DNA of 64,000 nt from Undaria pinnatifida. Its lineage: Eukaryota; Sar; Phaeophyceae; Laminariales; Alariaceae. A program made the translations under genes and the position numbers. The stretch covers positions 12,131,580 to 12,195,579 of the forward strand of contig JABAKD010000030.1 in the NCBI GenBank assembly GCA_012845835.1, in the 5' to 3' direction. Positions 54,701-64,000 of this stretch are shown piece after piece (position 1 is the first letter of the stretch; the number at the start of each line of letters is the position of its first letter). Under the pieces are notes generated by a model. The model did no database searches and had not been told where the DNA came from. It saw only the letters and a program-made list of their open reading frames with translations.

Positions 54701-57700
54701 ACTGCTGTCTGTTTTGACATTTACTGGAGCAGTAGCAGCAGGATGAACAGCAAGAGTGCCCGCCAGACGGTTGACGAATGCTGCGCGTAGCGTATCAGTG
54801 TAACGACAAAGTGTCTGCCCTGCATTTGCCCTTACGCTGTGGATGGCGCCTGGCTTTCGTTCGACTGTGAGGACCGTGCGATCCCACTCGTACGATGAGG
54901 GAGCGTTCCCCGGACGGTTACGGTTTCACGACAGCACGTGGTCGGACTAGGGATTTTTGCTTGGGGTTGCAGTTTCAAGCCGGCACATGATTGGTTAAGT
55001 CCTTGCTTGGGAGTTACAGGTTCAACACAGCACGTGATTTGGCAAGGCCTTGCTTTGTTGCGCCGATTACGCCCGAGCCTTCACCCTAATAGCACTGCGC
55101 GCATTCTCCAGCTGTACTCGTGTGCCCGAGTATGGTTCCTGGAACGTCGTTTCAGCTGTAAATATATGGGTCAAATAAGAGTTAGCCCTAGATCCTAAGT
55201 GTTTCCTTCTAGCTGCTGCATTTCGCCCCAAAGCTCCCGCCCTGAGGGGCTTCGACTCGTGCTTTCGAAGTTAGTCCCAAAACCTCCGTCCCTCCCTCCT
55301 AACGTCTCCTCGATCGCACGATCGCGCTCAATTGTTTTGTTTGCTTCAGGTCCGACAATGCTACCTGCGTGGGACGGAGGAAGAGGGATCGGCGGGGAAG
55401 GTGGTGGCGCGATTGTTGAACACGGCCGTGTCGGCGGGCAAGCGGGCGAGGTCCGAGACCAGCATTAGCAAGGGTAGGCCGCGTATACAAATTATGTATT
55501 GGGGTTCGGATAGAGGGGTGGTGACTGCAGAAAGGCATTCCGTCGATTGTAACCCTCTTTAGTCTCAAGGTAACCCCTTAATCTGATGCCTCTCGAACTG
55601 CTGCACTCATGTTTGCTTGGGGAAAAACTACTTGAATTTAGTGTGGAGTGATTTGCGCAGTAGGAAAAGGGCAACACCCCCCCCTGCTGTTTGGACCCAA
55701 ACTACTTTGAAGTAGGTCGAACGAATTTTGCTGTCGGTGAAGGCCTTATAAATAACGCCGGAGATGCTTTTCGGCTCAGCCCAGCCACTAGCATGGTGTT
55801 GCGGCGTTGTAATGCAAGGGGGTCGCAAACAATGGCTGATTCACACGGCACCTTTGGTTCTACATGTTGAGAGATCCGGCGGAGGCTTGCATCGGTTAGT
55901 TTTATCGGCGTGCAGCATAAGCTGTGTTCGTGGGAGCTGTTTGTCAGGAGGCTACCCTTGACGGTCTAGCCGGCAGATGTTTTCGTGGATGCTGGGGGGC
56001 ACGTATTTGGGTTGATATTTTGGACTGCTTGAGGGGCGGAGCAACTCTGGGAAAATGAGCGTGGTTGATTATGGCGGCGTTACGCTGTTGCGTGGGGTTT
56101 ATTCAACAGTTTGTATTGAGATGTCTGTGGCGTTGTCGTTGCTGTTTTTTTGTAAACGTGAGGCACATGCTGAAATTTTTCGGGGGTGTGGAGAACTGCT
56201 GTTACGATGGTGGACGAGAAATCGTTCACCGTTGCCGAAACGGGTTGCCCATTTGACAGCAATGTTTGGACTTAGCGAAAGCGACGGCTATCCGGTTGAT
56301 CGGTAGACGGCTGAGGGGAACAGCAGTTACACTGTGCTCACGAATCGGTGCGGTCGAATACTTGTTTGCTGTTGGTGCTCTGACTGCACAGCAACAATGG
56401 AGTTGCTTGCCCAAACAACACGTGCTTGTCGGAGAAAGCTTTTAGCTTCTTTGTCGAGCAAGCTTTTAGCTTCTTTGTCGAGCAAGCTTTTAGCTTCTTT
56501 GTCGAGCAAGCGTAAGACTCGTCGTTACCTTTCTCGCCGACAGTAGTCAGCCGCCCTTGATTGGTTATGCCCTTTTTTTTCCCCATTGGTCGGGGCTTCT
56601 CCTTTTTACGATATGCGATCAACCTACCTAGTCAGGCCTAGTGTGTGTTTTACGTGGATGTGCTCCGTGGCTGCCGAGGGCCTCGGGAGGGTGTGCTCAT
56701 TTCGCTTTTATCTATATTTGTTTTGCGTTTCGAGCTAGCGTCGCCTTCCGGAACTATCCGACTCGTGCTCGGCGGCAGACCGACTGAATCAACCGCTTCC
56801 AGTTGGCGGCTGATTCCCTGTCAATGGGCCCCTAATCATTCTCCCACTCCACGGGGGGACAACTACTGTTGACCTAACGATCATAAGACTTTCGGCCGCC
56901 TTCGCAGTTGGCCCGCTGTTTTCCCATCCATCCCTCAATGCCGGGGCGAATCATTTTGTTTCATGAATCTAGCACTAGCCGTAGCTATACCAAAGACCAC
57001 CTGGTCGGTGTCCTCGATGCCAGGTATATTTTTCTCTCCCAACGCGCGAACTTCGGTGCGTTTATCTCTTCGCTACTTTTTACACGTCTCGCTCGCGACG
57101 CTCGTTTCCCACCCATAATTACCCTACCACCCATTCTCCGCTATCTTTTCTACCCCTTCCCTTCCCTGCCTACCTGCCCCTGTACCCATTTTACTCTAGG
57201 CGCCTCCCTTACCCAGATGACTTTATCCCTACCCTGCGTAACGTACTCGTTCTTACCCTGCAAAAAAACCCTTGCTCTATTTTGATCGCTTCAGGCGCGG
57301 TTTCGATTTCTTCCGCAGCGGTGGAATTCAGCAACATGCGTGCTGGAAAAGACCTCAACAGAACGTTGATGGAGTCTACCGTCGCTATCATCGGCGCAGG
57401 AAAAATGACACGACTGCTCCTCGTGCACCTCGGCTCCTTGGGCATGAAGAAAGTCATCCTTGTCAACCGATCCATGCCGAAGTGCACGGAGCTGATCGAG
57501 GAGTTCCCTGACATGCACATGGATGTTCGCTTGGGGGCGGAGGACCCTACCGAGCTAGAGCGCGCTATTAGTGAATCGGATATTGTGTTCACGTCGACGA
57601 GCGCTACAGGTTGCATCGTGACGAAGGACCAGTTGGAGAGGTTGGGAACAGGGAAGGACCGACCTGTAGTATTTGTCGACATTTCGGTGCCGCGCAACGT

Positions 57701-59577
57701 GGAGGCGGATTGCTCAGACGTGCCAGGCGTTTTCGCGTACGATGTAGATGACCTTAAGATGGTCGTGGCGAGAAATACAGCGTTGCGGCGACGCGAGATG
57801 CTTGAGGCCGAGGATATCTTGGCGGAGGAGCACATGAAGTTCAGCGGCTGGCAGCAGTCTTTAACTGCGACCCCCGCGATCTCTAAGATGCAGGAGAAGT
57901 TCGAGGACATGCGCTCGCAGGAGATGCGAAAGGTGCGTTTTTGCGAAGGATTTTGGCGTTATTGAGGGAGGGTGTCAGGGTCGTGAGAGGAGGAGATGCG
58001 GAAGGTCGAGGGTCTGGGTTTTGTGTCCACGTTGCTCCGCGTTCTTGTTGAGGGTTTCGGGGTCGTGGTCGGGGATGCAAGTTGGAGGAAAGTGCTCCGC
58101 TGGTATGCGTTTGTACGGGTTGCATATTATCAGTGCGCAGAATGATTATGGACCGCGACCGCCGTGGGTACAGTTGTCCTGTTGATCTTGACCCTCGCAG
58201 CATCTAGGGGAGTCATCGACCGATATCCTCCAATATGTCCTCGAAGAGGAATACATCTGTAAAATCGCGCGGCTGGAGTAACACGTAGCTTGAAAACATG
58301 AGTATCGACCACTGAACTGGTCGAACCTACAATTGACTTACTTGAAATATCTTCGTTCACGTGGTGTTTCTGTTAATGGGAGTTACTAATAATAGTAACT
58401 TGAGTGCCCGAATTACAGGGTCAGTTTGGAGGGCTCAAGTCCTGGTGGGATCGGGTCCGGGTGGCATCAGGCTGCCAAGAAGCAGGGTGCAAAATCGCGT
58501 GTGCGTGTGTTGAACCATTATAAAGCATTCGCGAAACTCGAGTATTTGGCCCGCGGACGGGTTTTGTTGAGTACCATATATGTCGTTATACCCACCTGGT
58601 ATACGATATGTGAGCTCTACTGGCCAGGCTTGAGTTGCTTTTGGTGTATCTGTGCCCCGAAGCGTGAGAACTGCGTACGTATGACTTGGCCCAACTACTG
58701 TACGACAAAATGGTTGCTTGGCTTCAAGTGTCAAGCCCTATCCCTGTCCGCGACCGCCTGCAAAAATTATCGGAAGATGTAATGAGGAATTAAGAGCGCC
58801 CATTCTATACGTACCACCCTGTTGGTACCACCCTGTTGAAGTTGAACCAAGTCATTAGCGCCACTGCGAATAATCGCTGTTGAAGCACAAGTCGTTCTGT
58901 TATTTTGTTCAATGCGGGAGTCGTCGTCTGAATTTTTTGTCGCCGTGTTTTTTCGCGGCTGATCTCCACCGGATTGGTTACCCCGATGCTGGAGTTTTAA
59001 GGTTGATGGAAGAAAGCGTGAGAGCTTGGCTGGCCGTTACTGGCTTCTTTTTGGCAGCCATGCGTTCCCTCCGCTCGTCATCGCTTTGCGTCGCGAACGG
59101 TTTCGCCACCAAGCTTCTCGGGAAGTTTCTTGTTATGTTGGCGTTTTTTTTTCGCTTTTGTTGCGGGCGAGAGTCTGAAAAACCTCCACAATCAGCTAGC
59201 TTTTGGAGACTTTTGTTGACGGTTGATGTTGCAGGTTTCTGTGGCATTAATCTCTGTCACCTCTACACCCACGTTTTGGGTGACGTTGCGCATTATATTT
59301 TGTGTGGGATGCTTGCTGCAGTGCTAAACCGTTCCTGCTCTGTCACTGTTCCCTCCCGGTGTTCTCGACCCCCTTTGGCCTCGACCAGGCCGGGAACAAG
59401 CTGACAAACCTGTCCAAGAAGGAGATCGAGGTGGTCGAAAAGCTGTCCAAGGGCATTGTCAACAAAATGTTACATGGGCCTATGACGGCCCTCCGCCAGC
59501 CCGACGGGCCGGAAGAGAAGAAAAGGATGCTCAAGTTCCTCAAGGCCATGTTCAAGCTGGATATCGATAAGCTCTGA
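51743..59577 (+). CDS. HEMA: Glutamyl-tRNA reductase, plastid-targeted; five exons
   Basis: Exons 51743-52354, 53620-53877, 55350-55473, 57295-57932 and 59389-59577 (stop TGA) join in phase to 606 aa. The enzyme reduces glutamyl-tRNA(Glu) with NADPH to glutamate-1-semialdehyde, the first committed step to chlorophyll and heme in plastids. A hydrophobic signal peptide (residues 9-35, WPLPFLSFIQLL and on) precedes a Ser-rich transit region and a Lys/Arg-Glu linker (about 145-170). GLSHHNA (near 183) opens the catalytic domain. The active-site Cys220 lies in STCNRFEVY. Then come SLVVGEGQILSQVR, the NADPH site GAGKM (364-368), VNRS, DISVPRNV, and the dimerisation domain ending IVNKMLHGPM. All key residues are present. 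The ATG was chosen because upstream in-frame starts are not ATG. I see no classic ASAFAP Phe after the signal peptide, so the cleavage site is uncertain. Introns are 1.3-1.8 kb. Confidence 0.96.
56437..56511. repeat. 24-bp tandem repeat, three copies
   Basis: AAGCTTTTAGCTTCTTTGTC plus GAGC repeats three times almost perfectly, in intron 3 of the glutamyl-tRNA reductase gene. Confidence 0.95.
58180..58350 (+). repeat. Dispersed repeat family B, copy 2
   Basis: CAGCATCTAGGGGAGTCAT, CATCTGTAAAATCGCGCGGC and ACACGTAGCTTGAAAACA match 34465-34640 in order, and part matches 39147-39215. In intron 4 of the glutamyl-tRNA reductase gene. Confidence 0.6.
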
Positions 59578-62296
59578 GCCTGCCCCTCAGCTTGGCAGCT
59601 TTGCTTTGTGGCGGCGCGCGATTAACGCAGCAGCCGGCCGTGGGTGGGAGGGGGGCAAGATGCTGGCGCCAGGGTAGATATTTGTTGTGCTTTCGATGAT
59701 GTCGGCGCATCGGGTGAAGGTTGGCGAAGGGGGCGCTGCGGGACGTGCAGCCAGGGTAGCACAGGGTGACATGACATGGCATGTTTCGTTTCTAGGGGCT
59801 CTATTTTGTCTTTAGCCGTATTTTTGGTGGGTTTCCGTCTCTTTCGACGGTTTTCCATATTTTTGCAGGCTTGGTCTTGCGTGGTATTGCCGGTTTTCTG
59901 TCTTTTTGAACAGTTTCCGTCTTTTGTACACGGGGCAGAAGCGGCTGGGAGTTGTCGGCATATTCCGTGTTTTTTTTTTCCGGGGGGGGGGAGGGAGGTG
60001 TCGTCGGTGCCTGTATTGGCCAGGGCTGTACTGACCAGGGCTTGGCTCGGGTACGCCGTCCAAGTATTAGGGGTTTAGCAAGCGTGATCCGTGTGATAAG
60101 TGATGTCATAGCGTTAGCCGTCGCCTTTCTCAGACGAGCAAATCATTCGAAGATCCGACGATAAAACTAAATCAAATCACATATCCTATCTTGAAATCAA
60201 TCAGATTATCACCGTCCGCGATTAGACTGCGCTGGTGGAGGCGTGTCTCGTCGTATGCCTGTATGGTGGCGTCGGCATTCTCTTGGCGCCCGCGGAAAGC
60301 CTTAGCCGTTGCACCTTTTCAGACGTACTAAAACTGCGAAAATTGTGGTTCTGTTTCCGTGTATTTGTCTTAAAGACGTCGGTGCGGTTTTTCGTGAAGG
60401 GCCTGGTTAAGCTTGAGCTGCTTGGCATCAGGTACCTGGTACATCGTAGCAAACATGGCGATGTCACAAGGCACATCGAGGACCGGCCAACTCGTACGCA
60501 CAAACCTCAGAGAACAGACATTCCAAGTATTAGACAGTGCGCAGGCGACAAGCAATCTCCCGGAATGATTGGCACGTTCAAATTTAAGGCAGTGTGCACG
60601 CAGCAAGCAATCTCTCACGAGGCACCAATAATGCGCACCTACAGAGAAGATTATTATTAACAGTTGAGTTCCTATCGATGCGCGGTATCAGCGCCAAAAA
60701 TACAACGAACAAAGGCGGGGCCAGACGTGATTCTTTGTCAGAGCGTGAGTGACTTGTTGGTGCTATTGATAGTTACAATCGTGCGACAGTGTTTCGTTCG
60801 GAACTTGTCAAGACCATCTCGTGAGCTGCCTGCACTGAGTGCTACACGCACTCACTCCAGGAACGGTTGTGTTCCATTTTGATATTCGCTCCACAGGTCT
60901 ATTAAAACCCCCTCTAGAGAAAAATTAGCCGTCAAAAGTGACCACTCCAGATCGTGATTGCAAGCAGTCCTCGATGCCGAGGCAGAGGGTGCGTCCGACC
61001 TACAACAACGATGAAAGATGATCTCTCCGATACGTGCGGCATGATACTACGTATGATAGTCGTAGAGTAGCACGCTCCCGCTAGTCGGTTGACAAGACCG
61101 CACCAGCACCAGCACCGGCACCAGCACTAGGCATACTCTTGGGCGCTACACCGGGGCTACAAAAAGGTTAATCGTCGATCCCCGGCTTCCTCCCAATTGG
61201 TGGGATCAATCGGCCAGATAACAACTGTTTTCAAAGCACGCGACTAACTTTAACATAGACTGGAAGTCCCGAGGAATCCGGTCAATCTCGTACCATACCA
61301 TACATAGCCCGTTTCATGTACCATAATAATACAAGGCACACAATCGATACGATGCCGACCAATGAGCAAATAACTGATAGGTTATACAACGTCAGATACA
61401 AAGAGGAAGAATCTATGGTACAATAATCGATCGTGTGCATTCAAAAGCGATCGCGATTGGAAAGAAACAACTACCGTGTCGTGTGTATGCGTAGCGTAGC
61501 GTCTCACTTCGCTCGACGAGTAGGCGGAGCTAACAAACAGAAATCGGGGGGGGGAAAGTTGTCGACACCAAGACTTGACAAACAGCGCACAACCTCTTCA
61601 ACCAACCGCAAACACACCTACCGTACGGCTCGAGCAAGAACGGTATTCTTTTTTCCCCTGCTTGGCAGAATGCGAGCAACGGCGCGCCCTCGCCCATCAA
61701 TTATCGAACCCTCATCAACAGAATTTTAGGACAAGCATGTCCACCTATGGTCGCACTGCACGACCGCCATCAACGAAGAGTCGATCTTCAGTGCGGGTCG
61801 ATTTATAGTGGAAGGATAGAAACAGGCTTTGGCCGAAACGCCCGACTTGTTCATGACGTTTCGAAATAATATATTGCTCGACGAGCGTTCTCGCCGACCA
61901 CACCCGCGCCGCTGCCGTACGTCACACGCCTTGCAACAGGAACAACGCGCCTCAAATCTCCATTCCCTACTTCGTACATTTGACACAAACCACGGGAAAA
62001 AACTGCGCGCGTGGGGAGAGGGGGTCGAAGAGTTAGAAACGCTCAAGTCCACAGCGTCAACACCGAAAAGAAAAAGCTGCTCTTCGTCATGCCCCCTCTA
62101 GCCTTTGTTGCCTGGCATATATTTTTCGCTGTCATGGCCGATCGGCGCCTCCCAAGCTTGAAAGCGGTCCCCAGGAGCGTCACGTACGTTCCGCCGCAAG
62201 AGCGCGAACAAAAAACGACCGACACAGCCGGCACCCAGGCTATCGCCCCTCCCTCCCGTTTCCTCCCTACCCTACCCTATCCTAGTCCACAACGAA
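59578..62296. other. Convergent intergenic region, no gene seen
   Basis: 3' flanks of the glutamyl-tRNA reductase (+) and PDZ protein (-) genes. A CAGCACCAGCACCGGCACC run lies near 61103-61125. A direct repeat of about 45 bp (core CAAGCAATCTC) occurs at 60535-60560 and 60590-60615. A 141-codon + frame at 60235-60660 has no motif and spans that repeat, so I do not call it. Confidence 0.6.
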
Positions 62297-64000
62297 TCAA
62301 ACAAACGTCAGCGTTACCGTGTCGCCCAACCCGCTCTCCAGCGCCGGCAGCACCGCGGCAGCCCAGCCCTCCCCCTGCCCAAACGGCAGCGGGGCGAAAG
62401 ATCGGTACGCGGCCGGCGACACGTCGAAACCGTTAACGTGGGTCAAAATTGAGCCCTCCCCGACAGGCAGCCCCGCCTCCGCACAAGGCGAAGCATCTGC
62501 CGCAGCAACCGTAACCCAAGAGCCCATCGGCCCCGCCCCCTTCGCCTCCACGTGCGTGAGCCCCAGCTTCTCAGACGTGGACTGTTTCGGAAGCGATACG
62601 GTCCGCTCATCGGGGAAGGAAAACCACAAGCGTACCGCCTGCTGGAATGTCGAAGGTCGACCTTCGAAGGTAGCCGCGTACGCCGACTTGACATTGCGTG
62701 GCAATGTCACCGTCTGCATGCTCGCCACGTCCACGCGGATGCCCGCAGAGCGGAACCCGTTCACGAAGCGCTGAGCGCGTGCCATCGTCGCGTGTACGTC
62801 TTCCCATTCCTCCCCCCCGTATCCTAGGCCAATAACGCCTCCACTGCTGCCGCCGCCGTTGTCGCCGTCGCCCCCCCCGGCTAGGGTTACACCTGCGCGG
62901 CGCTTGAGCGCAGGCAGCCACGTGCCGACGTGCAAGTGAGGTTTCTTCGCCTCCTCCAACACCAACTCCGCAGCTACACTCGCTCTGTAAATTGGAGGCG
63001 CACGCCTGAACAGGATTTTTACCTGTTTTGAATGAGATATGCCGGGAGGTGGGGGGGGTACTCAATTTTGTGCATGGCCGTAGTCGTATAGACCCTCGCA
63101 TCCCTACTATGCCGAGACGGAGCACGTCGGGTTTTCACCAAACAGGCAGACATTGCTTGGGGGGGGTAGCTTATCTGTCTATAACATATCCGATACCTAT
63201 TTCAAGATCTAGGACTATCAAGAACAATCAGATCCCCATGTCATAATGTATACATCTTTTCGGACAGATAGATCCCTACTCATTTTTTCAGATGGAAAAA
63301 AAACAGGAACATCCTTAACAATCAGCAAATCTATTTTCAGAAGAAAAAAATTAGGAGCATCCTTAACAATCAGCAATCATGGTACATACTCACCGCCTCG
63401 TGCTCAGCAGCGGCAGCCTCCAACACCTTCCGTACATGCTGCACGCTCTTTCCTTCCACGCTCTGCCCCGCCACCCTCAACAACACAGCACCGGGTGACA
63501 ACACCTCTACCGCGCCCCCAGCTCCCTGCCCCCCCCCCCCCCCGTCAACCGGGATAGCCGCCGTCCCCGCGGTCGAAACGCCACCCTCTTCCGGGAAAAC
63601 CAAAGCAGAGGCATAGTCCTCCCGTACCCTAGCCACGACCACCCCGAGGCCACCCACCATCTCCGCCATGGCGAAAGGGAGGCCTTCCACGCTAGCCTCC
63701 CTAGCGGCAAACGTTAGCACGAACGCATCAGACGCGCCTGCAGCCGTGGAACTCCCGCCGGCGCCGGACGCAGAGCCGCCAACGTCAAACCCGTCGCGCA
63801 CGGCGCTCAACCCAGGTTCCTTGACCTGAAACAGGTTCCCGAACCCCGCAGCCATGGCCTTCATGCGGTTGCGGAACGCCTCGCCTCCCGCCCCTGCAGC
63901 GTGCGCGTCTTCCTGTCGTAGCGTCGTCTTTTCGCGGAATCTAACGACCAGAGGGAACGCTCCACCTCCCTCCGCTGCATCCGACAGATCGACTGATGGT
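62297..64000 (-). CDS. Multi-PDZ protein, 3' part; runs off the right edge
   Basis: The 5' exon is open from the window edge (64000) to a donor near 63394 (GTGAGT) or 63390 (GTATGT). The last exon runs from about 62984 to 62297 (stop TGA). Peptide AFPLVVRFREK at about 63950 looks like the last strand of a PDZ fold. VEVLSPGAVLLRVAGQSVEG (about 63510-63450) with the following helix is a second PDZ-like domain. LGLTHVEAKG ... DASPCAEAGLPVGEGSILTH ... LGDTVTLTFV is a third, ending at the C-terminus. A helical stretch near 62760 (ARAQRFVNGFRSAGIRVDV) lies between. The exon join is not settled: GTATGT with the acceptor two bases after TTTACAG keeps the PDZ frame (HEAV|TSVAAELVLEEAK), while the stronger-looking pair does not. 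PDZ domains bind C-terminal peptides; the partner is unknown. Confidence 0.72.

Noticed and set aside
1-64000. CRISPR array, prophage or bacterial operon
   Set aside because: The window has spliced eukaryotic genes; tandem repeats here lack unique equal-length spacers.

Overview
The window looks like nuclear DNA of a photosynthetic, flagellated heterokont, most probably a brown alga. The reasons are: multi-exon genes with GT-AG introns of about 0.1 to 5.7 kb and mixed base composition; one protein with a two-part plastid presequence whose signal peptide ends in a heterokont-type S-S-F-A-F motif; a plastid-type glutamyl-tRNA reductase; a light-harvesting-like one-helix protein; and a flagellar axoneme protein (CFAP69). 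Gene models were built by hand from splice sites, reading phase and family similarity. Seven of the eight have phase-consistent exon joins and lengths divisible by three. No computation or database search was run.

Layout. 1-3747 (+): IQ/WW-like/cysteine-rich protein, with relics of its last exon inside its own last intron. 3748-8193: gene-free, with a 540-bp hexanucleotide array. 8194-12283 (-): two-exon Ser-Pro-rich protein with a repeated SP..R/K..GSFF motif. 12284-19925: gene-poor and repeat-rich (small LTR-element fragments, a 1.3-kb terminal-inverted-repeat element, a degenerate exon-like tandem array). 19926-28048 (-): CFAP69. 28581-34992 (+): plastid one-helix LHC-like protein. 36586-37719 (-): acidic disordered protein with DPF motifs. 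38474-46907 (+): mitochondrial type II NADH dehydrogenase, nine exons. 46908-51742: gene-free, with a complete-looking 382-bp TRIM element at 50139-50520. 51743-59577 (+): plastid glutamyl-tRNA reductase, five exons. 59578-62296: no gene seen. 62297-64000 (-): 3' part of a multi-PDZ protein that runs off the right edge.

How the genes relate. Glutamyl-tRNA reductase makes the tetrapyrrole precursor, and one-helix LHC-like proteins usually help handle chlorophyll, so two genes concern plastid pigments. The NADH dehydrogenase feeds the mitochondrial quinone pool and CFAP69 belongs to the motile flagellum. I see no operon-like link. Two pairs are divergent over short intergenic spaces: CFAP69 with the one-helix protein (532 bp) and the DPF protein with the NADH dehydrogenase (754 bp).

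The strongest unexplained signal is a 9-base palindrome, TACCWGGTA. I found it 21 times by eye, always outside exons, against about 0.5 expected by chance.
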